Numbered from the stretch's first letter, positions 9,985 through 18,863 are shown. The stretch is DNA of 64,000 nucleotides from Sporosarcina sp. E16_8 (GCF_017347095.1 NZ_JADPRZ010000003.1:215627-279626), one strand, 5' to 3'. Numbers and translations: made by a program. Notes: generated by a model not told the origin, from the sequence alone.

Positions 9985-10849
9985 GATAACCATCCTTTGT
10001 TGACATAATTGTATTATCTATTAACCTTGTTTTCCCGAATTTCACAGCGCATGCAAGAATCGCATCGTCTGAAGAACCATCGTATTCTGTAAGCGCTGGA
10101 TAAGATAGCAGCGAAACATAATCCATTATACCCGAACTATTTCCCGTAATGAAAGCTGTGATTTCCCGTTCAATTTCATCGGCCGAGACACCCTCATTAA
10201 ACAACAAAACACCTTTTTTAAGTGCTTGCTTGATAACTGGCGCCTCCGCACGTTCCATCTCGGTAAGATTGACATTTCTAGAACTCTTCGCAAGGCCATC
10301 TTGCTCGCGTACAATAGGAACCCGCTCAATTGACGTTCTCAAGTTATAGTCACGAACAAATGTCTCAATAATCGCCAGTTGCTGCGCGTCTTTCATACCA
10401 AAATACGAACGGTCTGGGTCAACGATATTAAATAGTTTCAAGACAACTTTCAGAACACCATCAAAATGACCGGGACGAGATGCTCCGCAAAGCACTTTTG
10501 ACTGAGGCCCTGGCAAGATGCGGATGCCACCGTCTTGCGGGTACATTTCTTCCGGCGACGGCATGAACAAAATGTCGACCCCTGCCTCATTAGCCAGACT
10601 TGCATCACGTTCTGTATCACGCGGATAGGCTTCAAAATCTTCTCCAGGACCGAATTGTGCAGGATTGACAAAAATGCTCATAACAACGATATCATTGTGC
10701 TCTCTTGCCTGCTTCACAAGCGTCAGATGACCTTCATGTAAAAACCCCATCGTTGGCACGAAACCGACTGTACGACCTTCGCGTTTAGTACGGTCAATCA
10801 TACCTTGTAGCGTCTCAATCGAGTGAACGACCGCCATTTCAATTGCCAT
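9959..10849 (-). CDS. panC: Pantothenate synthetase
   Basis: Condenses pantoate with beta-alanine using ATP. The 296-residue protein has [11 protein letters not shown] (HIGH-like nucleotide motif), [12 protein letters not shown] and KSSRN. The ATG at 10849 is favoured over a second Met four codons later because GGAGG lies eight bases before it. It overlaps the panB stop by 11 bases and runs into panD, so the three pan genes are translationally coupled. Confidence 0.96.
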   Translation of the reverse strand: MAIEMAVVHSIETLQGMIDRTKREGRTVGFVPTMGFLHEGHLTLVKQAREHNDIVVMSIFVNPAQFGPGEDFEAYPRDTERDASLANEAGVDILFMPSPEEMYPQDGGIRILPGPQSKVLCGASRPGHFDGVLKVVLKLFNIVDPDRSYFGMKDAQQLAIIETFVRDYNLRTSIERVPIVREQDGLAKSSRNVNLTEMERAEAPVIKQALKKGVLLFNEGVSADEIEREITAFITGNSSGIMDYVSLLSYPALTEYDGSSDDAILACAVKFGKTRLIDNTIMSTKDGYHVQNDDEQ

Positions 10850-11684
10850 CCGTTTTGCCTCCGTATAACGCCGTTAATTCTTCCTCTTTCATGGTAAAAC
10901 GATGACGTTCTGCTGGGAATGAACCATCTTTCACTGACGCCACATATTTTTTTAAGCCTTCATGGATAACTGTTCCGACATCCGCGAACGCCTCAACAAA
11001 TTTCGGAACGTGATGACTGCCATACTTCACAGTGTCGTGGTAAACAAGCACTTGACCGTCCGTCTCTGCTCCTGCACCAATACCAATAATCGGTATCGAT
11101 ACTGAGGCAGCGACCTGTTCCCCGAGCTGATAAGGAATACATTCCAAGACAATCATAAATGCTCCAGCAGCTTCACATGCACGTGCATCATCAATAAGTT
11201 GCTGAGCTGCTTCAGCCGTCTTCCCTTGTACTTTATAACCGCCTGCAACGGATGCAGACTGAGGCAATAGACCAAGATGTGCCACAATCGGAATTCCCGT
11301 TCCAGTTAGCAGACGAATCGTATCGACCACATTCCCTGCTCCTTCAAGCTTTAATGCATTAGCACCTGTTTGTTGAAAAATACGGACAGCATCAGTTAAC
11401 GTTCTGTCTACGCTGCCATGATAAGAGCCGAACGGCATATCAACAACAAGAAACGTCTCCTTCGCCCCTCTTCTAGTCGCGCTACCATGATGAATCATGT
11501 CATCCGTCGTAACCGCGATTGTCGAATCATAGCCAAGAACGACCATGCCGAGTGAGTCTCCAACGAGAATAATATCGACTCCCGCCTCTTCTGCAAGTTT
11601 TGCAGACGGATAATCATAAGCCGTCAGCATAACAATCTTCTCGTTGGCCTTTTTCATTTTGATAAAATCAACTGTGCTTTTCAT
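10839..11684 (-). CDS. panB: 3-methyl-2-oxobutanoate hydroxymethyltransferase
   Basis: First step of the pantoate branch: transfers a hydroxymethyl group from 5,10-methylene-THF to alpha-ketoisovalerate. The 281-residue TIM-barrel protein has [18 protein letters not shown] at its N-terminus, [11 protein letters not shown] and the metal/substrate stretch VVDMPFGSY. The start at 11684 follows AGAGGGG. The longer open frame upstream runs through the leader hairpins and is not coding. It is the first gene of panBCD. Confidence 0.96.
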   Translation of the reverse strand: MKSTVDFIKMKKANEKIVMLTAYDYPSAKLAEEAGVDIILVGDSLGMVVLGYDSTIAVTTDDMIHHGSATRRGAKETFLVVDMPFGSYHGSVDRTLTDAVRIFQQTGANALKLEGAGNVVDTIRLLTGTGIPIVAHLGLLPQSASVAGGYKVQGKTAEAAQQLIDDARACEAAGAFMIVLECIPYQLGEQVAASVSIPIIGIGAGAETDGQVLVYHDTVKYGSHHVPKFVEAFADVGTVIHEGLKKYVASVKDGSFPAERHRFTMKEEELTALYGGKTDGN

Positions 11685-11720
11685 TTTATTATTCCCCTCT
11701 CTTTTGAGAAGAAACCGGAT

Positions 11721-11760
11721 ATAAAAACCCTTCTGCGCCAAAAAAATGGACAGAAGGGTT
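11721..11760 (-). terminator. Attenuator hairpin in the panB leader
   Basis: On the minus strand AACCCTTCTG pairs perfectly with CAGAAGGGTT and is followed by TTTTAT. It lies 37-76 bases before the panB start, within the pan transcript, so it would stop transcription before panB unless prevented. Confidence 0.8.
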
Positions 11761-11800
11761 GTATCATCTTGTGATGGTTTCCTCCGTCCCTGTCTTTTAG
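11749..11800 (-). promoter_or_regulatory. Alternative (antiterminator) hairpin of the pan leader; possible pan RNA motif
   Basis: GACAGGGACGGAGGAAACC folds onto ACCCTTCTGTC, with an inner ATCA/TGAT stem and purine-rich internal loops. Its right arm uses the same ACCCTTCTG bases as the left arm of the attenuator, so the two structures exclude each other. A conserved pan RNA motif with bulged adenosines is known upstream of panB genes in Firmicutes, and this is a plausible member. The ligand and the sequence match were not tested. Confidence 0.55.
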
Positions 11801-11887
11801 TAAAGATCAAGGCAGATCATATTGAATTTTAAGTTTACCTAAGTTTCTAACAGGTGCAGTTCACACTAGATACCGCCCTTCGAAACT

Positions 11888-11916
11888 ACTATAACAAATT
11901 GAAAGTTACATGTATA
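11888..11916 (-). promoter_or_regulatory. Sigma-A promoter of panBCD
   Basis: TATACA, a 17-base spacer, then TATAGT on the minus strand, just after the birA terminator. Transcription would start near 11881, giving a leader of about 195 bases before panB. Confidence 0.65.
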
Positions 11917-11917
11917 G

Positions 11918-11980
11918 CGATAAAGTTAATCTTCAATCAGAGGGGGGTTTCTTCATCCCTCACAGATTGAAGATTAACCA
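11918..11980 (-). terminator. Terminator after birA
   Basis: A perfect 14-bp stem (GTTAATCTTCAATC and its complement) with a smaller GAGGG/CCCTC hairpin inside the loop, followed on the minus strand by TTTAT. It separates birA from the pan promoter. Confidence 0.8.
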
Positions 11981-11997
11981 TTCGGGCTTTTACGGGA

Positions 11998-12981
11998 TCA
12001 ATTTGAAAGTTCGATGTCTGCCGAATAGATGCCTCGGATTGTTCCGTCATCAAGCTTAAGCTCCAGTACACCTTCTTCAGAAATACCGAGCGCTGTCCCC
12101 ACAATTGTTTCATTGAGCAAAACTGCCCGAATACGCTTCCCAGTCGTATTGGAGTAGCCTTCCCATAGCATCTTGATTGGACCAAAACCATGTTTTACAT
12201 AGAGGTCAGTATATATTTCGAGAAATCCAAGCGTTTTTGCAATCAATTGTGAACGATCGATATGCTCCCCCGTTAACATTTTAAGTGATGTAGCTATGCC
12301 ATGCAGTTCCTTTGGAAAATCTGATTCGTCCTGATTAACATTCATGCCAATTCCTAGAATGACTGCCTTTACTTGATCAGGGTCTGCTTGAAGCTCCGTT
12401 AAAATCCCTGTCACTTTTTTTCCTTTAACCAGGATGTCATTCGGCCATTTTATATCAGGATCGATTCCTGTCATTTCTTGAATGGCACGTGTTACGGCGA
12501 CCGCTGCAACTAACGTCATCTGTGGAGCTTGTTGCGGCGTTAGTGTTGGACGTGTAATAACGCTCATCCAAATCCCTTTACCCGCTGTAGAGCTCCATGG
12601 ACGCGCCATACGACCTCTTCCAGCAGTTTGTTCTTCTGCTATAACAACAGTTCCATCTGCCGCGCCGTTTTGTTCTTCATCATGCGCGATGAACTGCGTA
12701 GACTTACACGTTTCGAAATAATGGATGTGCCGCCCATAATTTTTTGTCGTTAAATATTTCTGTACATTTGCTTCGTTCACCCGGTCTGGTGATTCGATGA
12801 GATAATACCCCTTTTTTCGGATCGTCCCAATCACGTAGCCATCTTTTTCGAGTTCTTTTACATATTTCCAAATGGCAGTTCTTGATAACCCGAATTGATC
12901 AGCAATTTCTTGTCCTGAGACGGGTTCGCCTTCTGCTTCGAACAGTCTTTTCAATAATTCATTTTTCACGATTGAATTCAT
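11998..12981 (-). CDS. birA: Bifunctional biotin-[acetyl-CoA carboxylase] ligase and biotin repressor
   Basis: Attaches biotin to biotin-dependent carboxylases and, as biotinyl-AMP complex, represses biotin genes. The 327-residue protein has an N-terminal winged helix (about residues 1-65), the ATP/biotin motif around QTAGRGRMARPW, KWPNDI with the ligase lysine, and a small C-terminal SH3-like domain. The motif usually written GRGRxGR reads GRGRMAR here. It overlaps cca by 23 bases. The order bshA-cca-birA matches B. subtilis. Confidence 0.95.
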   Translation of the reverse strand: MNSIVKNELLKRLFEAEGEPVSGQEIADQFGLSRTAIWKYVKELEKDGYVIGTIRKKGYYLIESPDRVNEANVQKYLTTKNYGRHIHYFETCKSTQFIAHDEEQNGAADGTVVIAEEQTAGRGRMARPWSSTAGKGIWMSVITRPTLTPQQAPQMTLVAAVAVTRAIQEMTGIDPDIKWPNDILVKGKKVTGILTELQADPDQVKAVILGIGMNVNQDESDFPKELHGIATSLKMLTGEHIDRSQLIAKTLGFLEIYTDLYVKHGFGPIKMLWEGYSNTTGKRIRAVLLNETIVGTALGISEEGVLELKLDDGTIRGIYSADIELSN

Positions 12982-14149
12982 ATAGAAACCAGTCCTTTAT
13001 GTCGTTTGGATCGTTTTTACATGTCCCATGCAGGACAGCTTTTCCGATTTCCCCTAGCCATTCACCGATCCATCTGCCGCCCTTTTGACTCGTCCACTCC
13101 ATCAGTTTTTTCCCGTCCACAGATAAATCTGCTAAGGACTGAATCGGTAGTGATTGTTTTATTTGTTTAATTTCTGTGGACGACATTGCTTCTCCAATAT
13201 TGTGAATTGATTGGAATATCTTTTCTGTTGTAATTAAAGCAGCCAGATCGTAGTTATAATAATCATCAAGTGTAAATTGACGGTTCATTCGATTTGCGTA
13301 CGCATCTTTTACGGTTGATAGAAATGTTCTTTCGACGTTCGACAATTTATACGCCCTAGCAACATCCGACGATGAAAAGTTGCCTGCAATCATAAAACAA
13401 GCCCAACCTTCCACCGCTGATTCGAATGGCACAGTCCGGTTGAGTTTTTCGATGTCTGTTGGAAAAAGAGGCAGATGTAAATTTAGTCCTGTATTTTGTA
13501 TGCTGCAGAACGCTTTCGCGGGATTATCTCCTGCAAATAATTTATCCATTTCAGCTTTTAGTCGTTCTACGGATATGTAACGAATTTGCTCAGCATTATC
13601 ACGAATCGCTTTAAATGTCTGTTCCTCTATATCAAAGCCAAGGACAGCCGTAAAACGGATAGCTCTGAACATTCTGAGAGCATCTTCGTTAAACCGATCT
13701 GCTGCATTACCTACAGCCCTAATGATTCGATCAGCCATATCCGCTTTACCACCGAACAAATCGATTAGCTCACCATCTTTTGTCATGGCAAGCGCATTTA
13801 TCGTGAAATCTCGTCGCCGCAAATCTTCCTCTAAGGATTTGACGAAACGCACTTCATCCGGTCGACGATGATCTGTATACGTTCCCTCCGTTCGGTAAGT
13901 AGTCACTTCAATCGGTTCACCATCCTTCAACACAAGGACAGTACCATGTGCTGTACCAATATCCACAGTTATAGGAAATACTACTTTTACTTCTTCAGGT
14001 TCCGCAGAAGTTGCAATGTCGATATCCGTCGCCATTTTCCCTAATAGGTAATCTCGTACCGCACCTCCGACAAAAACAGCTTCATATCCCGCATTTTCAA
14101 GGGTACGGATAACTTCGCGGCTCGGCGCAGTTCCGAATGATGTCTTCAT
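12959..14149 (-). CDS. cca: CCA-adding tRNA nucleotidyltransferase
   Basis: Adds or repairs the 3' CCA end of tRNAs. The 396-residue class II nucleotidyltransferase has the GGAVRDYLLG head, the metal-binding DIDIAT, the RRRDFTINALA motif and the EDALRMFRAIRF motif that reads the incoming base. Length matches the full CCA-adding enzyme of B. subtilis, not a split CC- or A-adding enzyme. The start overlaps the bshA stop (ATGA). Confidence 0.96.
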   Translation of the reverse strand: MKTSFGTAPSREVIRTLENAGYEAVFVGGAVRDYLLGKMATDIDIATSAEPEEVKVVFPITVDIGTAHGTVLVLKDGEPIEVTTYRTEGTYTDHRRPDEVRFVKSLEEDLRRRDFTINALAMTKDGELIDLFGGKADMADRIIRAVGNAADRFNEDALRMFRAIRFTAVLGFDIEEQTFKAIRDNAEQIRYISVERLKAEMDKLFAGDNPAKAFCSIQNTGLNLHLPLFPTDIEKLNRTVPFESAVEGWACFMIAGNFSSSDVARAYKLSNVERTFLSTVKDAYANRMNRQFTLDDYYNYDLAALITTEKIFQSIHNIGEAMSSTEIKQIKQSLPIQSLADLSVDGKKLMEWTSQKGGRWIGEWLGEIGKAVLHGTCKNDPNDIKDWFLYEFNREK

Positions 14150-15279
14150 TTATTGCCCGCCACTTCATAATAAAGTTTTTCATATTGATCAACGATTGTT
14201 GATGAATGAAACTTGTCTGCCGCAGTTGCCAGACCATTTTCGCTGAATGTAGCATGTAAGCAATCGTCGTTTAGTAATAGCAAGGCTTTTTCCGTTGCCG
14301 CATTTACGTCACCAACTTGGACAAGAAAACCATTGACACCATCTTCAATCACTTCCGGAATTCCACCGACATCTGTCGCAACCGAAGGTAATCCGCAAGC
14401 GAGCGCTTCCAGTAAAACAAGGCCAAACGCCTCTTTTTCTGACAAATGAAACATGACATCGCTGATGGCCAGAAGTTCAGGTAGGTCGTCCCGTTTTCCA
14501 GTAAAAATAACTTGGTCCTGCAAACCTAATTCATTAACAAGCGCTTCCATTTCCATTTTTTCAGGCCCATCCCCGACAAGAAGTAGTATTGCATCGACTT
14601 CTTTCAATACGCCTCTGAAACTTTCAATAATATCAGGAATTCGTTTCACTTTCCTGAAATTCGAAATATGAATAATCACTTTTTCATTCGGCTCAATTCC
14701 AAAATCACTTTTCAGTGTTCCGGGATCGACCGGACGGTATTTATTTTCATCTATGAAATTATAAATAGTTACTAGGTCTTTTTTCGGTTCAATCAATTCC
14801 AACGTCTCGAGCCGAAGCGATTCGGACACAGCTGTCGTAATCGTAGATTTATCGATTCCATAACGCACTGTGTTACGCAACCCCGGATCATGTCCAAGAA
14901 TAGTTACATCTGTTCCATGTAACGTCGTGATGACGCCAATCGTGGAATTAGCCATGTCTTTACCAAGTGCCGCCGACACCGCGTGAGGTACAGCATAATG
15001 GACATGAAGAAGATCGAGTTTTTCTGTTTCAATCACTTCCGCAATACGGTTGGCAAGGGCAATATCATAAGGCGGATATTTAAACACCGCGTAGCCATCG
15101 ATTTTCACTTCATGGAATTGTATGTTTGGGTGTGCGTCCAGAAACCTGAACGGCTTACTCGATGTAATGTAATGCATCTCATGGCCCTTATCTGCCATCA
15201 TTTTTCCAAGTTCGGTTGCTACTACTCCGGAGCCTCCGAGTGATGGGTAGCAAATTACACCGACTTTCAATTTTTCCAA
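14146..15279 (-). CDS. bshA: BshA, L-malate glucosaminyltransferase of bacillithiol synthesis
   Basis: Joins N-acetylglucosamine from UDP-GlcNAc to L-malate, the first step to the thiol bacillithiol. The 377-residue GT4 glycosyltransferase has the N-terminal SLGGSGVVATELG, LHGTDVTILGHD, and the C-terminal EX7E motif (EKEAFGLVLLEALACG). The start is TTG at 15279 with GAGAGGGG eight bases away. In B. subtilis mgsA and bshB1 separate dapB from bshA; both are missing here. Confidence 0.95.
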   Translation of the reverse strand: MEKLKVGVICYPSLGGSGVVATELGKMMADKGHEMHYITSSKPFRFLDAHPNIQFHEVKIDGYAVFKYPPYDIALANRIAEVIETEKLDLLHVHYAVPHAVSAALGKDMANSTIGVITTLHGTDVTILGHDPGLRNTVRYGIDKSTITTAVSESLRLETLELIEPKKDLVTIYNFIDENKYRPVDPGTLKSDFGIEPNEKVIIHISNFRKVKRIPDIIESFRGVLKEVDAILLLVGDGPEKMEMEALVNELGLQDQVIFTGKRDDLPELLAISDVMFHLSEKEAFGLVLLEALACGLPSVATDVGGIPEVIEDGVNGFLVQVGDVNAATEKALLLLNDDCLHATFSENGLATAADKFHSSTIVDQYEKLYYEVAGNK

Positions 15280-15320
15280 TCACAAGACCCCTCTCGATTT
15301 ACAGTAATAAGTTTCCAATA

Positions 15321-16121
15321 TTAATCAATGATATTTTCAAGTCCGTAAACAAGGTCTTGCCTCTCCATGACATTGTGTATTGCCATGAGAATTCCTGGCG
15401 CAAATGATTTTCGATCGAAGGAATCATGGCGAATACTTAACAATTCACCTTCACCGCCAAGAAGCACTTGCTGATGTGCAAGTAGACCCGGCAATCGGAT
15501 GCTATGTATTTTCATACCTTCGAAATCCGCTCCACGTGCACCTGCTTGATGTTCTTTTTCATCTGGATGTCCTTGTTTATGTGAGTCCCTGACCTCGCTA
15601 ATCATTTCAACTGTTTTTACAGCCGTTCCTGACGGAGCATCTACTTTGTTATCATGATGCATTTCCAGTATTTCAATATCACCTAAGTAACGCGCTGCAA
15701 TGGCCGAAAACTTCATCATCAATACCGCTCCGATTGAGAAGTTAGGTGCAATGATACCGCCAATCTGGTTTTTAGCTGCTAAATCTGTTAAAAGTGCAAT
15801 ATTATCCTTAGAAAGCCCAGATGTTCCTACGACAGGTCGGATTCCAAGTGTGATGGCATCATGTACATTTTTGAAAACGGCATCTGGATCTGTGACGTCA
15901 AGAAGTACATCTGGCTTGTTGGCGGCAGCCAACCTTTCTAAGGATGTATAAATCGGAATTCCGGCTGGATTGTCATTTACTTCAGTTCCGTGTAAATACT
16001 GCCCTTCATACTTATAATCGAGAACAGCAACCATTTCCATATTTGGGGCTTTCATAATTGCAGTTAACGCCGCGCTCCCCAATCGGCCACGTGCTCCTGC
16101 AATTGCAACTTTTATCGTCAT
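15321..16121 (-). CDS. dapB: 4-hydroxy-tetrahydrodipicolinate reductase
   Basis: NAD(P)H-dependent step of the diaminopimelate/lysine pathway, feeding peptidoglycan and spore dipicolinate. The 266-residue protein has the nucleotide motif AGARGRLGSAAL, the active-site block EMHHDNKVDAPSGTA and GTSGL. GGAGG lies seven bases before the ATG and overlaps the end of ypjD, with ATGA-type coupling. Confidence 0.96.
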   Translation of the reverse strand: MTIKVAIAGARGRLGSAALTAIMKAPNMEMVAVLDYKYEGQYLHGTEVNDNPAGIPIYTSLERLAAANKPDVLLDVTDPDAVFKNVHDAITLGIRPVVGTSGLSKDNIALLTDLAAKNQIGGIIAPNFSIGAVLMMKFSAIAARYLGDIEILEMHHDNKVDAPSGTAVKTVEMISEVRDSHKQGHPDEKEHQAGARGADFEGMKIHSIRLPGLLAHQQVLLGGEGELLSIRHDSFDRKSFAPGILMAIHNVMERQDLVYGLENIID

Positions 16122-16456
16122 ATCATTTCCTCCTTTTTTGTCCAGCGGTCAGCATCGCGTTCCTTGAATTTATCAAGAACGGTTAAAAGTGCCTTTTCCA
16201 AACTAATTCCCTGTGAATTGGCGAAACACACAAGAACAAATAGCAGATCTCCTGTTTCTTCTTCCAGTGATTTTATCGCTTCGCTCGATTTCTTCTTTTT
16301 CATGCCATATACATGCTGTACTTCTCTCGACAATTCTCCAAGCTCTTCAGTCAACCTGGCAATCAGTTCCATCGGGGGGAAGTAACCTTCTATAAAACTA
16401 TTTATGTACAAATCTACTTCTTGTTGTAGCTTTTCCATCGTCTGCGATTGCTCCAT
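16118..16456 (-). CDS. ypjD: YpjD-type MazG-like nucleotide pyrophosphohydrolase
   Basis: A 112-residue all-helical MazG-family protein with the metal-binding pattern EELGELSREV and EEETGDLLFVLVCFAN. The family hydrolyses nucleoside triphosphates; the substrate here is unknown. Start chosen at the ATG 16456 (AAGGGAG nine bases upstream) over a TTG three codons earlier. First gene of the dapB operon; it diverges from the YitT-family gene. Confidence 0.88.
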   Translation of the reverse strand: MEQSQTMEKLQQEVDLYINSFIEGYFPPMELIARLTEELGELSREVQHVYGMKKKKSSEAIKSLEEETGDLLFVLVCFANSQGISLEKALLTVLDKFKERDADRWTKKEEMI

Positions 16457-16562
16457 TTGTGTCAACTCCCTTTACCATCGTATAAATTAATAACACTATT
16501 GTCAAAATAAATATTATAGCTGATAATAGTTCTATTGCTCTAAAAAGAAAGGTGTGCGCTAC

Positions 16563-17435
16563 ATGCTCGACGGGATCAAATTCAAAAATATTTTTTTCAT
16601 TATTCTCGGTGCTGCAATTTTCAGTTTCGGTCTCGTCCATTTTAATATTCAAAACGAACTTGCCGAAGGTGGTTTTACAGGAATAACGCTGATTCTCCTG
16701 TTCGCTTTCAAATGGGATCCAGCAATTATGAACCTTATTTTAAACATTCCAATGTTTATTATTGGTTGGAAGCTGTTAGGTAAAAAAGTGTTTGTCTATA
16801 CAGTCATCGGCACAGTTGCTGTTTCTGTCTTCCTTAAAGTCTTCATGATTTATCAAATCGATATCCATCTAAAAGACGATATGTTCCTTGTTGCCTTGTT
16901 CGCAGGAGTATTTATTGGCATTGGGCTCGGTATCATCTTTAGATACGGTGGAACAACTGGCGGTGTAGATATTATCGCACGTTTGGCCCACAAATACATC
17001 GGATGGAGTATGGGAAAAACAATGTTTCTATTCGATGCGCTTGTCATTCTCGTTTCATGGGCTGTCTATCTTGACCACCGCTCGATGATGTACACGCTTG
17101 TTGCGCTGTTTGTTGGTGCCCGTGTCATCGACTTCGTTCAAGAGGGTGCATACGCAGCTAGGGGCGCTTTCATTATCTCTGATTCGCAAGACGCGATCGC
17201 TACTAAAATCACACAAGAAATGGACCGCGGCGTCACCGTCTTCAGAGGCTACGGTCATTTCACAAAATCTGATCGCGAAATTCTCTATTGTGTCGTCGGA
17301 AGAAATGAAATTGTCCGTTTGAAAAACATCATCACGTCAGTCGATCCGCACGCCTTCGTTTCACTCACCGATGTTCACGACGTCATGGGGGAAGGCTTTA
17401 CGCTGGATGAACAAAAACGGCCGCTTGAGCGATAA
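16563..17435 (+). CDS. ypjC: YitT-family membrane protein (YpjC-like)
   Basis: A 290-residue integral membrane protein with five or six hydrophobic segments in residues 8-200 (DUF161 repeats) and a soluble C-terminal DUF2179 domain. The family's transport role is unproven. The ATG at 16563 fits AAAGG better than the overlapping GTG at 16554. Syntenic with ypjC, but here on its own plus-strand transcript diverging from ypjD. Confidence 0.88.
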   Translation: MLDGIKFKNIFFIILGAAIFSFGLVHFNIQNELAEGGFTGITLILLFAFKWDPAIMNLILNIPMFIIGWKLLGKKVFVYTVIGTVAVSVFLKVFMIYQIDIHLKDDMFLVALFAGVFIGIGLGIIFRYGGTTGGVDIIARLAHKYIGWSMGKTMFLFDALVILVSWAVYLDHRSMMYTLVALFVGARVIDFVQEGAYAARGAFIISDSQDAIATKITQEMDRGVTVFRGYGHFTKSDREILYCVVGRNEIVRLKNIITSVDPHAFVSLTDVHDVMGEGFTLDEQKRPLER

Positions 17436-17493
17436 GTAAAGCTGAAGCCGCCGTCTTAGTCCCTGCTTTAGATGAAGATTTTACACTTTCTTT

Positions 17494-17692
17494 CACGTCT
17501 GTTGATTGACCATTTTCTTGTATAAGATACTGGTCAGGTAGGCGCAAAAGTCTTCAATTGGACTAGTATCTTTTCGTCTCTCTGTTCAGCCAACAATTAT
17601 TCCGAGGGACAAGGGTGGAACTGCAGTTCATTCCTACTTGGTAATCCTATTGTTAGTAGTTGCCTATCGCGTGCCCACAACGTTCAAGGGAA
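17494..17692 (+). repeat. Copy A of a two-copy structured intergenic element
   Basis: Shares with copy B (58866-59128, minus strand) a head block (CACGTCTGTTGATT, ACCATTT, TAA-ATACTGGT), a central hairpin in the same place but of different sequence, and a tail block GT-ATCCT-TTGT--GTAGTTGCCT-TCGC (about 24 of 30 bases identical, 17641-17670). It begins 58 bases after the YitT-family gene on the same strand, and an intrinsic terminator follows at 17744. Confidence 0.65.
17502..17531 (+). promoter_or_regulatory. Possible promoter in the conserved head of copy A
   Basis: TTGATT, 18 bases, GATACT. The same arrangement (TTGATT, 18, AATACT) is in copy B. Each box matches consensus at four of six positions, so this is tentative. 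Confidence 0.3.
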
Positions 17693-17742
17693 AACTGCAG
17701 TTGTTTTTAAAAAAAGAATAGAGGACTTTTCACAGTATTTAC

Positions 17743-17780
17743 TAGTGCCCGAAGATACAATTTCGGGCACTTTTTCATTT
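17743..17780 (+). terminator. Intrinsic terminator downstream of copy A
   Basis: AGTGCCCGAA, a 7-8 base loop, TTCGGGCACT, then TTTTTC on the plus strand. It would end a transcript from the YitT-family gene or from the element. Confidence 0.85.
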
Positions 17781-18140
17781 TCTACAATGTGTTCCTTACT
17801 TACTTTTAGCAAAACCAAACTCGTTATCATGAAATAGCCTATAGAAATTAACACTTCCTTAAATTAAAAAAGAAAAATTATAAAGAAGGAGTTAGCAGCC
17901 ATAATTGTATCTTTTTCGGCCTTTTTCTAGATAAGAAGCCAACTATTTTCTCGTCACATAAAGCTTTAGCTCCCCGTGTAGCATTGCCTTTGGCGAGCGA
18001 CGGATGAACGACAATCATACGATTACCGAAAAAGATCTATAGAAACTATACGCGGAGCGCCTAGTGTTTGATTTAGTTGTTTTCTGGTCGCTGTTGCTTA
18101 CTCAACACGTGTGACTTTCTTTTCTATTAAATATACCCGA
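17780..18140. other. Non-coding stretch between terminators
   Basis: No reading frame with codon bias is seen on either strand. It holds an inverted pair ATCTTTTTCGG (17910) and CCGAAAAAGAT (about 18027) enclosing a GC-rich segment (TTAGCTCC... GCGGAGCGCCTAG), which looks like a decayed intergenic repeat. Confidence 0.4.
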
Positions 18141-18184
18141 AAAAAAATCCATCTCTCAAAATTCTGAGGACGGATTTTTTTAAT
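18138..18184. terminator. Terminator after the zinc protease gene
   Basis: AAAAAAATCC-ATC-TCTCA pairs with TGAG-GAC-GGATTTTTTT. A and T runs on both sides allow function on both strands; it lies just after the minus-strand gene. Confidence 0.8.
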
Positions 18185-18188
18185 CTAC

Positions 18189-18863
18189 TTAGTCCCTGCC
18201 CCTAAAAATCAGGATAAGACGAACCAGTTCAAGTACTGCAACAGCAGTTGCTGCAACGTAAGTCATCGCCGCTGCGCTCAATACTTTTTTCGCGCTTTTT
18301 TCTTCTTCATTGCGAATAATACCAAGTGTAACAATCTGATTCATCGCACGTGTAGATGCGTTAAATTCAACCGGCAAAGTAACTACTTGAAACAGAACTC
18401 CGACTGCTAGCAGCGCGATACCGATTCCAAGCAAGGAATTCATGCTTGAGAAAATGATACCAATCATAATGAAAACCCAAGATGCATTGGAAGTAATACT
18501 CGCGACTGGTGCTAAACGGTGACGGAAACGCAGAAATGAATAGGCTTCCTTATCCTGTATAGCATGACCGACTTCGTGTGCCGCAATTGCTGTTCCTGCG
18601 ACAGATGCCTCACGGAAATTATGTGTGGATAATGCAATAATCTTCGTAAGCGGATTATAGTGATCAGTCAGAAACCCTTGACTTTCAACTACTTGCACAT
18701 TTTGTAATCCATTTTGATCAAGGATAAGACGCGCGACCTCCGCACCTGTCATTCCAGATGTAGAACGCACTTTAGAATACTTTTTGTATGTGCTTTTCAC
18801 TTTGAATTGAGCGTAAAGTGGCAATGCTATAATTGCTGCTAAGTAAATCCAGAACATAGTCAA
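18189..18863 (-). CDS. YugP-like zinc membrane metalloprotease
   Basis: A 224-residue protein of the neutral zinc metallopeptidase family 2 (DUF2274/YugP type). It has an N-terminal membrane segment, the HExxH active site HEVGHAIQD, and two or three further hydrophobic segments (VFIMIGIIFSS, LGIGIALLAVGVLF). The substrate is unknown. B. subtilis has ypjB at this place, so this is a local replacement or insertion. Confidence 0.85.
   Translation of the reverse strand: MTMFWIYLAAIIALPLYAQFKVKSTYKKYSKVRSTSGMTGAEVARLILDQNGLQNVQVVESQGFLTDHYNPLTKIIALSTHNFREASVAGTAIAAHEVGHAIQDKEAYSFLRFRHRLAPVASITSNASWVFIMIGIIFSSMNSLLGIGIALLAVGVLFQVVTLPVEFNASTRAMNQIVTLGIIRNEEEKSAKKVLSAAAMTYVAATAVAVLELVRLILIFRGRD

Noticed and set aside
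11685..11810. N-terminal extension of PanB
   Set aside because: The open frame passes through both leader hairpins; the family N-terminus and ribosome site place the start at 11684.
16398..16652. Minus-strand frame of 84 codons between ypjD and the YitT-family gene
   Set aside because: It lies antisense to the start of the YitT-family gene and across the divergent promoter region; no ribosome site and no family features.
17600..17640. T-box-like string (AAGGGTGGAACTGC) in copy A
   Set aside because: It resembles the T-box core AGGGTGGNACCGCG, but there is no specifier stem, no matching antiterminator/terminator pair, and no amino-acid gene downstream on the plus strand. Copy B lacks it.
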